64,000 bases of DNA, from NCBI GenBank assembly GCA_021819205.1, contig JAKARV010000002.1, positions 1 to 64,000 of the forward strand. Direction: 5' to 3'. This stretch comes from Actinomycetes bacterium (lineage in GTDB: Bacteria; Actinomycetota; Acidimicrobiia; Acidimicrobiales; Acidimicrobiaceae). A program made the translations under genes and the position numbers. Under the pieces are notes generated by a model. It made no database searches. It had not been told where the DNA came from and was given only the letters and a program-made list of their open reading frames with translations. Numbering within the stretch: the first letter of the stretch is position 1; each line of letters starts with the position of its first letter. Of this stretch, positions 9,716 to 18,505 are shown piece after piece.

Positions 9716-9760
9716 GTGGGGCAAAGTGGGCTAAAGTGGGCCATTATGGTGATTTGTGGG
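9716..9760 (+). promoter_or_regulatory. MraZ-binding repeats (GTGGG boxes) before mraZ
   Basis: GTGGG occurs at 9716, 9726 and 9736, exactly ten bases apart, and again at 9756 in the same phase, with only the 9746 position not matching. Directly repeated TGGGN boxes at ten-base spacing are the established operator of MraZ, which represses its own dcw operon. Their position just before mraZ implies autoregulation of the whole cluster. The transcription start was not determined. Confidence 0.8.
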
Positions 9761-9773
9761 CGGTGTAGAGGCC

Positions 9774-10202
9774 GTGTGGCCGGCTGTTAGTGGGAGAGCC
9801 AAGTTTTTTGGCTCTTACACGCACACCCTCGACCAGAAGGGGCGCCTTACCCTGCCCGCAAAGTTTCGTACCGAGTTTGGCGAGCGTCTCTTTGTGACCC
9901 CCTCGCAGTTCCAAGATCCTTGCCTCGTACTCTGGACGGTCGACGACTTCACCAGCTTTTCCAACAACGTCTCTCCGGAGCAGTGGCAAAACCCTGGCGA
10001 GCGGCGCCGACTGCGGACCTGGGCTGGAAGCGCTTTCGAAGTTGAGATCGACCGGCTGGGGCGTGTTGGGTTGCCCTATCCGCTTCGCCAAGGCGCTGCT
10101 CTTGAGCGCGAGGTGTTGGTCCACGGAAATTTTGGGACCATCGAACTGTGGAGCCCGGATGGCTGGGTGGCCTATCAAGAGCAGGGGCTTGAGGATGAGT
10201 AG
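9774..10202 (+). CDS. mraZ: MraZ, transcriptional regulator of the dcw cluster
   Basis: The protein has the two SpoVT/AbrB-like repeats typical of MraZ: FFGSYTHTLDQKGRLTLPAK at the N-terminus and a second DRLGRVGLPYPLR block. MraZ forms a ring that binds TGGGN repeats, seen just upstream. With GTG 9774 the product is about 142 residues, the usual length; GTG 9756 would overlap the last repeat box. Most homologues begin at the residue before FFGSY, but no start codon is in frame there. The gene overlaps rsmH by eight bases, so the two are probably translationally coupled. Confidence 0.9.
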   Translation: MWPAVSGRAKFFGSYTHTLDQKGRLTLPAKFRTEFGERLFVTPSQFQDPCLVLWTVDDFTSFSNNVSPEQWQNPGERRRLRTWAGSAFEVEIDRLGRVGLPYPLRQGAALEREVLVHGNFGTIELWSPDGWVAYQEQGLEDE

Positions 10203-11166
10203 TCATACGCCGGTCATGGCTAGCGAAGTCGTAGCGGCGATGGCGGAGTTCTCCTCGGGGACCTACGTCGACGCCACCTTGGGGGCTGGTGGCCACTCGT
10301 TGCAAATCCTCGAGGCGTATCCAGGGCTAAACCTTCTCGGGTGCGACCGTGATGGACAAGCGTTGAAGCTTGCCGAAGCGGCGCTGGCACCTTACCGGGA
10401 CCGCGTGGAGCTGGCCCAAGCGCGCTTTTCCGAGCTGGGTTCACTTCTTGGTGGCCGTAAGGATCCTCCGATAGCGATTCTTGCCGACCTTGGCGTATCG
10501 TCGATGCAGTTTGATATCGGCAGTCGCGGCTTTGCGTTCCGTCTAGAGGGGTCGCTCGATATGAGGATGGATCCCGAGCGGGGGGGCGAGAGCGCCAACG
10601 ATCTTATCGCTAGGGCGGATGAGCAACTGCTGGCGTTGCTTTTTGCGCGAAATGGAGCTGGGGCACAGTCCCGGCGTTATGCGTCCGCCGTGATCGCTAA
10701 CCGGCCGTTCGCGAGCACTTCCGACCTCGCAGCTACGATTTGGGAAGCAACTCCGGCCCGGCTCCGGGGAGGGAGGATTCACCCGGCAACCAAGGTCTTC
10801 CAGGCGTTGCGGATCGCGGTCAACCACGAGGAGGAGGAACTCCACTCGTTGCTCGTGGATGGGTTTCGTGCCCTGGCTACTCCTGGTCTGCTCATGGTGA
10901 TCTCCTACCACTCCGGCGAAGACCGGGAAGTGAAGCGGTTTATGGTCACCATGGAGAGCGGAGGTTGCACGTGCCCGCCGCGTCTTCCGTGTGTTTGTGG
11001 AGCGGCCCCGCTCGGGTACCGCCCAAGGCGATCGGCCGTAAAGCCTGGGCGTGATGAGGAGGAGCGCAATCCGAGATCGCGGAGCGCTCGAATGCGGATG
11101 TTGGTGAAGGAACGCGACGGCGAGGATGCCATCAAACGGTTCGAGAGTGGGTGCGCGCGTGGCTAA
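10195..11166 (+). CDS. rsmH: 16S rRNA m4C1402 methyltransferase RsmH (MraW)
   Basis: RsmH methylates N4 of C1402 in 16S rRNA. Visible family blocks are HTPVMASEVVAAM at the start, YVDATLGAGGHS (SAM-binding loop), ADLGVSSMQFD, HPATKVFQALRIAVN and ISYHSGEDREVKRFM. The ATG at 10195 lies inside the mraZ end, giving 323 residues, the normal size. The C-terminal zinc-like CTCPPRLPCVC stretch is also typical. It follows mraZ and precedes ftsL, the standard dcw order. Confidence 0.95.
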   Translation: MSSHTPVMASEVVAAMAEFSSGTYVDATLGAGGHSLQILEAYPGLNLLGCDRDGQALKLAEAALAPYRDRVELAQARFSELGSLLGGRKDPPIAILADLGVSSMQFDIGSRGFAFRLEGSLDMRMDPERGGESANDLIARADEQLLALLFARNGAGAQSRRYASAVIANRPFASTSDLAATIWEATPARLRGGRIHPATKVFQALRIAVNHEEEELHSLLVDGFRALATPGLLMVISYHSGEDREVKRFMVTMESGGCTCPPRLPCVCGAAPLGYRPRRSAVKPGRDEEERNPRSRSARMRMLVKERDGEDAIKRFESGCARG

Positions 11167-11602
11167 GCAAGCAGCGACGGCGCCTCTTCACGCGCGGCCA
11201 AGATCCGCCGAAGACCGGCTGTATCTTCGGTCCGTAGGTCCGGCAGTATCCACCAAGCGGCGCATTGCTCGCTCCCGGGCTTTGGTGATTTACCTGCTTA
11301 CCGCGGCTTCCGTCGCACTCGCACTCGGGGGCAGGATTGCGGTGGAGTCTCTTGCGATGCAGCAGTCGAGGCTCTCGCAGCAGATTTACTCGGCATCGAC
11401 CACCCAGGCTGAACTTGAGTTGAGTGTCGGCAAGCTCTCTTCGCCGCAGCGGATCGTAGAGTACGCGAGCACCCGGCTTGGTCTTGCCTTTCCTGCCTAC
11501 CTGGAAGTGGTTCCAAAGACGCTAAACAATCCCGTTCCACTGCCGCAGTCGCCGCCGACGTCGGTTTCGGTGCCGCTTCCAGCAGGGGCAAATGTTCGAT
11601 AG
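11159..11602 (+). CDS. ftsL: FtsL-like cell division protein
   Basis: This is a small bitopic membrane protein: a basic cytoplasmic stretch of about 45 residues, one transmembrane segment (ALVIYLLTAASVALALGG), then an extracytoplasmic coiled-coil-like region with SSPQRIVEYASTRLGL, the usual FtsL/DivIC C-terminal pattern. FtsL bridges FtsQ and FtsW/FtsI in the divisome. Sequence conservation is low, so position between rsmH and ftsI is a main argument. GTG 11159 is preferred because it overlaps the rsmH stop by eight bases and has AGAGTGGG upstream; ATG 11126 and GTG 11147 are alternatives. Confidence 0.75.
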   Translation: MAKQAATAPLHARPRSAEDRLYLRSVGPAVSTKRRIARSRALVIYLLTAASVALALGGRIAVESLAMQQSRLSQQIYSASTTQAELELSVGKLSSPQRIVEYASTRLGLAFPAYLEVVPKTLNNPVPLPQSPPTSVSVPLPAGANVR

Positions 11603-13412
11603 TACCCTTCATCGACGGAGGATTCGCCTGGCGGGCGCCGTTTCGGTGGTGGCAATTGGGCTTCTTCTTGCCCAGCTGGTCAGGGTGACATCCTTTGCGG
11701 GTTCGAACTATCAAACGCTAGGAAGCAGCGAGTCGCAGGTTGCCACCATTCTTCCCGGACTGCGGGGGTCGATCTACGCGCGCAATGGCCAGTTGATGGC
11801 GACATCGGTTCTGCGGGACGAGATCATTGCCGACCCAATGTTGATTAGCGATAAGCCAAAGGTGGCCGGAGTGCTGTCGAAGCTGTTGGGGATTGCTGAA
11901 GCCGAGGTGCTCGCGAAGCTCTCGGTTGCTGGCGGATACTCGGTCGTGGATCCGCAAGTGAAGGTAACAGTGGGCAAGCGGGTAGCTGCGCTAGCTGGCC
12001 AGAATGTGCTCCCCGGTATAAACGTAGAGCCGGTGGAGGCGCGTAAGTACCCGATGGGGCAGACCGCAGAGCCGGTCATCGGGAGGATAGGAAGCCAGGG
12101 CCAGGGTGTTTTCGGTATTGAGTACCAGTATCAGAACGTTCTTGAAGGGAAGGACGGAAAGGAGGTAAGGAGCGTTGCCGCCAATGGCCTTCCGATTCCG
12201 GGTGCTCCAATCTCTTATGTAGCGCCTAAACCTGGGAGCAGCATTACCCTCACCATCGATCCAGCGTTGCAGTACTACGCCGAGCAGGCGCTTGCCGGAG
12301 AAATCCAATCCACCAGAGCTTTGGGGGGAACGGCTGTGGTCATGGACGTTGCAACCGGCCAAATTCTGGCAATGGCTTCGCTGATGGCGCCGGCGCCGAC
12401 CGGCGCGAAGTATGCTTCGCTCCCAAACCAGCCGGTATACGCGCAGCGTAGCCTTCCTACCGAGAGTTGGATCAACCAGGCTGTTGGCTACGCCTACGAG
12501 CCCGGGTCGGTGGCAAAGATCGCCACCTTCACCGCTGCACTCCAGGATGGGATAATCACTCCCACATCCACCGAGGTGGTTCCGGATCACCTCACGATAG
12601 ATGGATCCAATTTCCACGATGCCGAAGTCCATCCGACCCAGACGATGACCATGCAACAGATCCTTGCTCAAAGCTCAAACGTCGGCACCATCATGATCGC
12701 GAGAAAACTTGGTGCGCAACGCCTCGCTCAGTCGTTCAAGCGCTTTGGCTGGACCGAACCGACCGGCTTGCTTTTTCCGGGAGAGACCTACGGCTATATG
12801 AAGCCAACCTACTTGTGGTCGCCGACTGCTATCGGTTCGATGCCGATTGGCCAAGATCAGTTGGTAACGCCGCTTCAGATCCTTGATTCTTACAATGCCA
12901 TCGCCAACGGAGGGATCATGACTGCGCCAAAGCTTCTCCTTGGGACCACCAGCCCGTCAGGGCGGTTTTCAGCAGCGTCGTACCCGGGCAGCCGGAGAAT
13001 TGTTCCTGCAAACGTAGATGCCGAAATGATCAATCTGCTCTCCGGTGTCACCGGCCAGAATGCCACGGCCCCCGCAGCAGCTATTCCTGGCTATGTGGTG
13101 GCGGGGAAGACGGGCACATCGCAGAAGGCGTATCACAATGCCAGCGGGTACCAGCCGGGCGCATTTTGGGGCACGTTCGTGGGGATGGTGCCCGCTGTCC
13201 ACCCGGTGTTGTCGGCGATAGTGATGCTTGATCAGCCAACACCGATCTATGGCGGGCTGGTGGCTGCGCCGGTGTTCTCCCAGATCATGCGTTACGCGCT
13301 CCAACGCTACTCGATCACGCCTACGGGGCGCGTGCTTGGAAATTTGCTCCCAAGCGTACCGGCCGGAGGGGGCAAGGCTGGCGGAAGAGTTCACAGAGGG
13401 GCCGTGGGTTGA
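11592..13412 (+). CDS. ftsI: FtsI / PBP3-type division transpeptidase
   Basis: This 606-residue class B penicillin-binding protein has one N-terminal transmembrane helix (about residues 9-30), a pedestal region with RGSIYARNGQLMATS, and a transpeptidase domain. The three active-site motifs are YEPGSVAKIATF (SxxK, nucleophile Ser), AQSSNVG (SxN) and VAGKTGTSQ (KTG). It crosslinks septal peptidoglycan together with FtsW. No PASTA domain follows; the C-terminus is a short Gly/Arg-rich tail. It overlaps ftsL by 11 bases. Downstream there is an unusual gap of about 230 bases before murE. Confidence 0.95.
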   Translation: MFDSTLHRRRIRLAGAVSVVAIGLLLAQLVRVTSFAGSNYQTLGSSESQVATILPGLRGSIYARNGQLMATSVLRDEIIADPMLISDKPKVAGVLSKLLGIAEAEVLAKLSVAGGYSVVDPQVKVTVGKRVAALAGQNVLPGINVEPVEARKYPMGQTAEPVIGRIGSQGQGVFGIEYQYQNVLEGKDGKEVRSVAANGLPIPGAPISYVAPKPGSSITLTIDPALQYYAEQALAGEIQSTRALGGTAVVMDVATGQILAMASLMAPAPTGAKYASLPNQPVYAQRSLPTESWINQAVGYAYEPGSVAKIATFTAALQDGIITPTSTEVVPDHLTIDGSNFHDAEVHPTQTMTMQQILAQSSNVGTIMIARKLGAQRLAQSFKRFGWTEPTGLLFPGETYGYMKPTYLWSPTAIGSMPIGQDQLVTPLQILDSYNAIANGGIMTAPKLLLGTTSPSGRFSAASYPGSRRIVPANVDAEMINLLSGVTGQNATAPAAAIPGYVVAGKTGTSQKAYHNASGYQPGAFWGTFVGMVPAVHPVLSAIVMLDQPTPIYGGLVAAPVFSQIMRYALQRYSITPTGRVLGNLLPSVPAGGGKAGGRVHRGAVG

Positions 13413-13642
13413 CGTCGCTGGCGTTGCAGCAAACCCCCTCCGGGAAAGGCTCGCCGGCTGATGTCGCACAGCCTTGCCGCACAGGCCTGAGAGGACGTCC
13501 GGGACGGCGACAACCAGGGTCTGGCGGGCATCGGCACCCAGAGCCGGAGGCAGGCCGCTTGTGCCCAGTCGCCGCGTCTATGGGAAGCGGTGACGGTTTT
13601 GTCAAGTACCATGAGTATGGTTGGGCATCTGGTAGGGGTGGG
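13413..13642 (+). other. non-coding-looking gap inside the dcw cluster (ftsI-murE)
   Basis: Nearly every other junction in this part of the cluster overlaps, but here 230 bases separate the ftsI stop from the likely murE start. One frame is open across it from a TTG that overlaps the ftsI stop, but the encoded 78 residues are Gly/Pro/Arg-rich with atypical codons and match nothing in MurE. It could hold an internal promoter or a decayed gene. Confidence 0.5.
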
Positions 13643-15085
13643 TTGTTGACATCAAACGGGCGGTCGGGCATCGAGCTTGCAGCGCTTGCTGCGCTGGTGC
13701 AGGGATCCCGCGTGGTTGGCGATCCGCACGTCCTGGTCACCGGTATTGCGATGGATCACCGTTTGATCGAGAAGGGCGATCTATTTGCGATAGTACCCGG
13801 AGCCCACTTCGACCCGAGGAGCGTCGTTGACCAGGCAGTTGAAGCTGGCGCGTCCGGGCTAGTGGCGCCGGGGCGCGAGGCGGACTCCCCCGCAAGCCAG
13901 CTGGTTATTCCGGAGAACGTAATCCGTACCGGGGTCGCCCGCTTGGCTCAACAGATCTACGGGGACCCATCGTCAAAGATGGAGCTGGTCGGGGTTACCG
14001 GAACCAATGGGAAGACCACGTGCGTCTACCTGATCTCGGAGATGCTGGAGAGGCTGGGCGCAAGCTCGGGACGAATCGGCACTCTTTGGGGACGCCTTAC
14101 AACTCCAGAAGCCCCTGAACTGGCCAAGCGGCTGGCGCGCTACGTGGCCGACGGTTACCGGTACACGGCGATGGAGATCTCTTCTATCGCTCTTTCCATG
14201 CACCGGGTGGAGTCGCTGCGGGTTAAGGTAGCGGTCTTCACCAACCTCTCTCAAGACCACTTAGACTTCCACGGTTCCATGGAGCAGTACTTCGAGGCTA
14301 AGGCGTCTCTATTTGACCCCGTCTACACCGAAACCGGCGTTGTCAATGTTGATGATGAGTTTGGGAAGAGGCTCGCTCTAGCCTCTCGCGTGCCCGTTCG
14401 GCGCGTTGGGCTTTTCGACGTAGAGCTCGTGGAGATGGGGAGTCAAGGTGTCCGGCTCCGATTTCGCGGCAGGGAGATTTTCACTCCCCTGGTTGGGAGG
14501 CACAACGTTTACAACCTTCGTTTTGCGCTTGAGGTCATGGATCTGCTTGGCTTCAGCCTCGATGACGTGGTGGAGGTGATTCCAACAATTTCGGCTCCGC
14601 GGGGAAGGCTCCAGCGAGTTTCGAGCCCCTTGGGAACCATCTACGTTGACTACGCCCACTCTCCGGCGGCGCTCAGGGAAGCGCTGAGCGCGGCTCGGCT
14701 GGCGGTTGGCCGTAACGGCCGGCTGATAGCGGTCTTTGGCGCGGGAGGCGAGCGGGATCATGGCAAGAGGCCGATCATGGGGGCAATCGCCGAAGCCAAT
14801 GCGGACTCAATCATCATAACCAGCGACAATCCGCGAGGCGAGGATCCCAGCAGTATCGCCAGCGAGATCCTCCTGGGATGTTCCAATCCGGGTGCGGTGA
14901 AGTTGATCCTTGACCGTCACGACGCTATCTATAGTGCGATCGCCGCTCTCGGACCCGAAGATGTTCTTCTAATAGCCGGGAAGGGGCATGAACAGACGCA
15001 ATCGCTCGGCCGGCAGGTTGTCGCCTTTGACGATGCCAAGGTGGCTGCGTCCGCGGTAGAAGCGGTCTTCGGGGAAGTCCGTTGA
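13643..15085 (+). CDS. murE: UDP-MurNAc-tripeptide synthetase MurE, probably meso-DAP-adding
   Basis: MurE adds the third stem-peptide residue to UDP-MurNAc-L-Ala-D-Glu. The N-terminal substrate domain (VVGDPHVLVTGIAMDHRLIE) is followed by the ATP loop VTGTNGKTT, the SQDHLDFHGS block and, in the C-terminal domain, DNPRGEDP. The DNPR motif is characteristic of enzymes that use meso-diaminopimelate. TTG 13643 (or 13646) gives 480 residues with GGTAGGGG just upstream, matching family length; the longer 558-residue reading from TTG 13409 has an unconserved extension. The stop overlaps the mraY start; the murF gene expected next is absent. Confidence 0.93.
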   Translation: MLTSNGRSGIELAALAALVQGSRVVGDPHVLVTGIAMDHRLIEKGDLFAIVPGAHFDPRSVVDQAVEAGASGLVAPGREADSPASQLVIPENVIRTGVARLAQQIYGDPSSKMELVGVTGTNGKTTCVYLISEMLERLGASSGRIGTLWGRLTTPEAPELAKRLARYVADGYRYTAMEISSIALSMHRVESLRVKVAVFTNLSQDHLDFHGSMEQYFEAKASLFDPVYTETGVVNVDDEFGKRLALASRVPVRRVGLFDVELVEMGSQGVRLRFRGREIFTPLVGRHNVYNLRFALEVMDLLGFSLDDVVEVIPTISAPRGRLQRVSSPLGTIYVDYAHSPAALREALSAARLAVGRNGRLIAVFGAGGERDHGKRPIMGAIAEANADSIIITSDNPRGEDPSSIASEILLGCSNPGAVKLILDRHDAIYSAIAALGPEDVLLIAGKGHEQTQSLGRQVVAFDDAKVAASAVEAVFGEVR

Positions 15086-16119
15086 TCGCCATCCTCGCTT
15101 CGGCGGGCCTTGCGCTGCTTTTCTCGATCTTTTTGATTCCGTGGCTGATCGATCGGCAGACCGCGATTGGCATCGGGCAACAGATTCGCGAGGACGGCCC
15201 CAGCCGACATCTCGTCAAGGCAGGAACGCCGACAATGGGTGGCGTGGGGATAATTGTTGCCCTCGTCATTAGCTACTTCGCTGTTCATCTTGGACTCGGG
15301 GTCGATCTCTCCCGCGGAGGTCTGCTCGTTGTGGGGGTAACCGTCTTTTCCGGAGTGGTGGGGTTGGTTGACGACCTGATAAAAGTCGGAAACCGGCGTA
15401 GCCTTGGGTTGACCAAATCGGCCAAGTTTTTGAGCCAGCTCGTTGTCGCCACTGTTTTTGCGGTGCTTGCGCACTACTGGGCAAGAGTGCCGTCGCAGAT
15501 TACCTTTGTCCGCTTCGGAAGCCTCGATATCCACGTCGGAACGGTTGGCTGGCTGATCTTTGCCGTGGTGGTGATCGTCGGCAGTTCCAACGCGGTCAAC
15601 CTCACCGATGGTCTTGACGGCTTGGCCGGAGGTGCCTCGGTGTTTGCTTTCGCCGCGCTGACGCTGATCTCCTACTGGATCTTCCGGCACGCCGCCCTCT
15701 ATCGCGTAAACGACGGACTGGATCTTGCGGTGCTTTCGATTACGTTTGTCGGTGCGATTACTGGCTTTCTGTGGTGGAATGCTCCGCCGGCAAAGATCTT
15801 CATGGGGGACGTCGGCTCGCTCTCGATCGGAGCTGGCCTCGGCGCGCTCGCCTTGCTTCTCCACCTCGACCTCCTCCTTCTGCTCCTCGGGGGGCTTTTC
15901 GTCCTGGAGACGCTAAGCGTCATCCTTCAGGTCTTCTCCTTTAGGGTGTTTCATCGTCGAGTTCTCAAGATGGCGCCGGTACACCACCATTTCGAGCTCA
16001 AGGGCTGGCCGGAGACCACGGTGTTGATTCGCCTCTGGATCGTTGCCGGAGTTGTGACCGCTATCGCCATCGGCGCATTTTACGCCGATTTTCTAGCCGC
16101 GGGTGTGGCCGGGCGATGA
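15082..16119 (+). CDS. mraY: MraY, phospho-MurNAc-pentapeptide transferase
   Basis: MraY transfers phospho-MurNAc-pentapeptide from UDP to undecaprenyl phosphate, forming lipid I at the inner face of the membrane. The 345-residue protein has about ten hydrophobic segments and the family motifs TPTMGGVGI, VVGLVDDLIKV, NAVNLTDGLDGLAGG (catalytic acidic residues), FMGDVGSLSIG and the basic APVHHHFELKGW loop. It starts with TTG, overlapping the murE TGA by four bases. Confidence 0.95.
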   Translation: MIAILASAGLALLFSIFLIPWLIDRQTAIGIGQQIREDGPSRHLVKAGTPTMGGVGIIVALVISYFAVHLGLGVDLSRGGLLVVGVTVFSGVVGLVDDLIKVGNRRSLGLTKSAKFLSQLVVATVFAVLAHYWARVPSQITFVRFGSLDIHVGTVGWLIFAVVVIVGSSNAVNLTDGLDGLAGGASVFAFAALTLISYWIFRHAALYRVNDGLDLAVLSITFVGAITGFLWWNAPPAKIFMGDVGSLSIGAGLGALALLLHLDLLLLLLGGLFVLETLSVILQVFSFRVFHRRVLKMAPVHHHFELKGWPETTVLIRLWIVAGVVTAIAIGAFYADFLAAGVAGR

Positions 16120-17402
16120 CCGCCTTTGGCCGGGTACTCGTGGTCGGCGCCGGCGTAAGTGGTCGCGGAGCCATTGGCGCCTTGGCGGAGAAGTCGGAGT
16201 TTATCGACGTAGCCGAGGACGATCAGGCCAGGGCTGACTTTGCGCGGAGTGTCGCTGGCGTGCGGCGGGTAGCGAGCTTGAGCAGTTTCGATCTATCCGG
16301 CTATGACTTGGTTGTCGTATCTCCGGGTGTTCGCCCAAGCTCGCGTCTTTCGGCTGCACGGTGTGAGGTAATCGGCGAACTCGAACTTGGCGCGCGGCTT
16401 GCCCAATCACCGATGATCGCGGTGACCGGTACCAACGGCAAGACCACAGTAGCGACGCTAGCTGCGGCAATGCTGGGTGATCGGGGAGTCTTGTGTGGGA
16501 ATGCTGGTACTCCGCTCAGCGCGGTGTCAGCACTCGAGGAGAAAGTCCTGGTGGTGGAGGTCAGCTCTTTCCAGGCTTACTGGGCGCGCACGTTCTCTCC
16601 CCGGGCAGCTTGTTTGCTCAACTTCACCCCCGATCACCTCGATTGGCATGGGTCGCCAGAGGAGTATTGGCGAGCAAAATCGTCCTTTTTTACGCGCCTC
16701 GAGTTGACTGCGACTGCGGTCCTCAACCGGGACGATGAGAGTTCTAGGCGGGTTACGACCAAGGCAAAGCGGCGTTACTTTTCGATCGTGCAGCAGGCAG
16801 AGTACCGTCTTGAAGGTGGCTGGCTCACTGGGCCCGCCGGCCGGTTGTGCCACGCCGACGAGCTGACCCGTTCGGCTGCGCACGACATCTCCAACATCCT
16901 TGCGGCTTGGGGACTGGCGGATTCAATGGGCGCGGACCTAGACCAGATCCGGTCAGCGGCTACCAGCTTCGCCGGTCTTAGGCACCGGATCGAGGTGGTC
17001 GGCGAAGTTGGAGGGGTGACGTACATCGACGACTCGAAGGCGACGACACCGGCATCGGTGGTCGCGGCCCTTCGCGCCTACGACAGGGTGATCCTGATCG
17101 CGGGGGGCAAAGGGAAGGGACTGTCGTACGAGCCGCTTGCCGCCGTTGCCGATCGGATTCGCGCCTTGGTCGCGATCGGGGAGGCTGGCCGCGATGCTGC
17201 CGGGGTCCTTGCGAAGTACGCCATTCCGATCGTGGAGTCGGATTCGATGGCGGATGCGGTCGCGCAGGCGACGCGGCTCGCGGATGGAACGGGAGTAGTC
17301 CTGCTCTCTCCGGGGGCTACGTCGTACGACTGGTATGCAAACTATGAAGAGCGTGGTGACGACTTCCGGCAGCTTGTGACCGGGTTGAAGGGGGTTGGAT
17401 GA
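16116..17402 (+). CDS. murD: UDP-MurNAc-L-alanine--D-glutamate ligase MurD
   Basis: MurD adds D-Glu to UDP-MurNAc-L-Ala in the cytoplasm. The short N-terminal Rossmann domain (VLVVGAGVSGRGAI), the ATP loop VTGTNGKTTVATL, FTPDHLDWHGS with its metal/ATP ligands, and the C-terminal DDSKATTPASVVAAL and LLSPGATSYD blocks are all present. At 428 residues it is of normal length. It overlaps mraY and ftsW by four bases each, so translation is probably coupled. Confidence 0.95.
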   Translation: MTAFGRVLVVGAGVSGRGAIGALAEKSEFIDVAEDDQARADFARSVAGVRRVASLSSFDLSGYDLVVVSPGVRPSSRLSAARCEVIGELELGARLAQSPMIAVTGTNGKTTVATLAAAMLGDRGVLCGNAGTPLSAVSALEEKVLVVEVSSFQAYWARTFSPRAACLLNFTPDHLDWHGSPEEYWRAKSSFFTRLELTATAVLNRDDESSRRVTTKAKRRYFSIVQQAEYRLEGGWLTGPAGRLCHADELTRSAAHDISNILAAWGLADSMGADLDQIRSAATSFAGLRHRIEVVGEVGGVTYIDDSKATTPASVVAALRAYDRVILIAGGKGKGLSYEPLAAVADRIRALVAIGEAGRDAAGVLAKYAIPIVESDSMADAVAQATRLADGTGVVLLSPGATSYDWYANYEERGDDFRQLVTGLKGVG

Positions 17403-18505
17403 TGCAGGTACAGCGGCTTCAAAGGGTCAACTGGGTCCGGGTAGGCAACTGGCTGATCATCTCGTTATTGACCGTTGGAATCATCATGGACCTAGCGGCA
17501 AGCTACATCGGACAGCTTGGGACCGGGAACTCCGTTGCTGGTTTGGTCAGCCATGAACTGCTTTGGGTAGTTGTTGGGGGGTTGGTCTTCTTTTTCTTTC
17601 GGGCGATTGATTTCAAAAGGGTCATCCAGCTTTCACCGCTGTTGCTGCTGGGCGCTATGGGACTGCTGGTCTTGGTCCTGATTCCTGGCGTAGGGGTGAG
17701 TGTTGGCGGGGCGAGCCGGTGGTTCCAGGCCGGGTTTATCCAGGTTCAGCCCTCTGAAGTGATCAAGCTTGCGCTGGTTTTGTTTTTTGCACGCCTGGTT
17801 ACGAAGCGCACCCAAACGACGGTTATCGCACCGGTACTGCTGCTCACCATTATCTGCGCGGGCCTGGTTCTTATCGAGCCGGACATGGGCACAGCGATCA
17901 TCGTCTTCACCATCGGGATGGCATCGCTATTCGTGGCTCAAGTTCCGCTGCGAAAGCTGGCGCTCCTGGGCGTGTTGGGGATCGGTCTAGGGGTTGGTGC
18001 GGCGTTTTCCAGTGCCTATCGGAGGCTTAGGCTGCTCTCCTTCCTGAACCCGTGGCGCTATCGGCTCGACTTCGCCTACCAAGAGGTTCAGGCGCTCAAT
18101 GCCTTCGCGTCGGGGAAGGTGGTCGGCACTGGACTTGGGAACGGCTTGGCCAACTGGGGATACCTTCCTAATGCTCAGACAGACTTTATCTTGGCGGTAA
18201 TCGGTCAGGATCTCGGGCTCGTTGGAGCGCTCATGGTGGTGCTTGCTTTGGCCTCGCTTATCTGGCTGATCTTTCGGCTGTCGATGGAGGTTAACGGGGA
18301 AGGCGAAAAAATTTTTCTGTTTCTCTTCGGTACTTGGATCCTGGTACAGACCTTTCTTAATGTCGGTGCGGTGATCGGGCTCTTGCCAGTTACCGGTGTA
18401 CCGCTGCCGCTGGTGTCGGCGGGCGGTTCGTCCACGGTCGCTACGCTGGCGGGTTTCGGAGTGGTGAGCGGCATCGCGCGAAAGGCAGGCATAGGTCGAG
18501 GATGA
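17399..18505 (+). CDS. ftsW: FtsW, SEDS-family septal glycan polymerase
   Basis: SEDS proteins polymerise lipid II into glycan strands; FtsW acts with FtsI at the septum. This 368-residue protein has about ten transmembrane segments, the pattern GGASRWFQAGFIQVQPSE, the extracellular-loop block LPNAQTDFILAVIGQDLG and the C-terminal SAGGSSTVATLAGFGVV. Its location between murD and murG supports FtsW rather than RodA. It overlaps both neighbours by four bases. Confidence 0.93.
   Translation: MMQVQRLQRVNWVRVGNWLIISLLTVGIIMDLAASYIGQLGTGNSVAGLVSHELLWVVVGGLVFFFFRAIDFKRVIQLSPLLLLGAMGLLVLVLIPGVGVSVGGASRWFQAGFIQVQPSEVIKLALVLFFARLVTKRTQTTVIAPVLLLTIICAGLVLIEPDMGTAIIVFTIGMASLFVAQVPLRKLALLGVLGIGLGVGAAFSSAYRRLRLLSFLNPWRYRLDFAYQEVQALNAFASGKVVGTGLGNGLANWGYLPNAQTDFILAVIGQDLGLVGALMVVLALASLIWLIFRLSMEVNGEGEKIFLFLFGTWILVQTFLNVGAVIGLLPVTGVPLPLVSAGGSSTVATLAGFGVVSGIARKAGIGRG

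Noticed and set aside
13409-13642. N-terminal extension of MurE from TTG 13409
   Set aside because: The 78 extra residues are low complexity, with codons unlike the rest, and MurE homology starts at about 13646.
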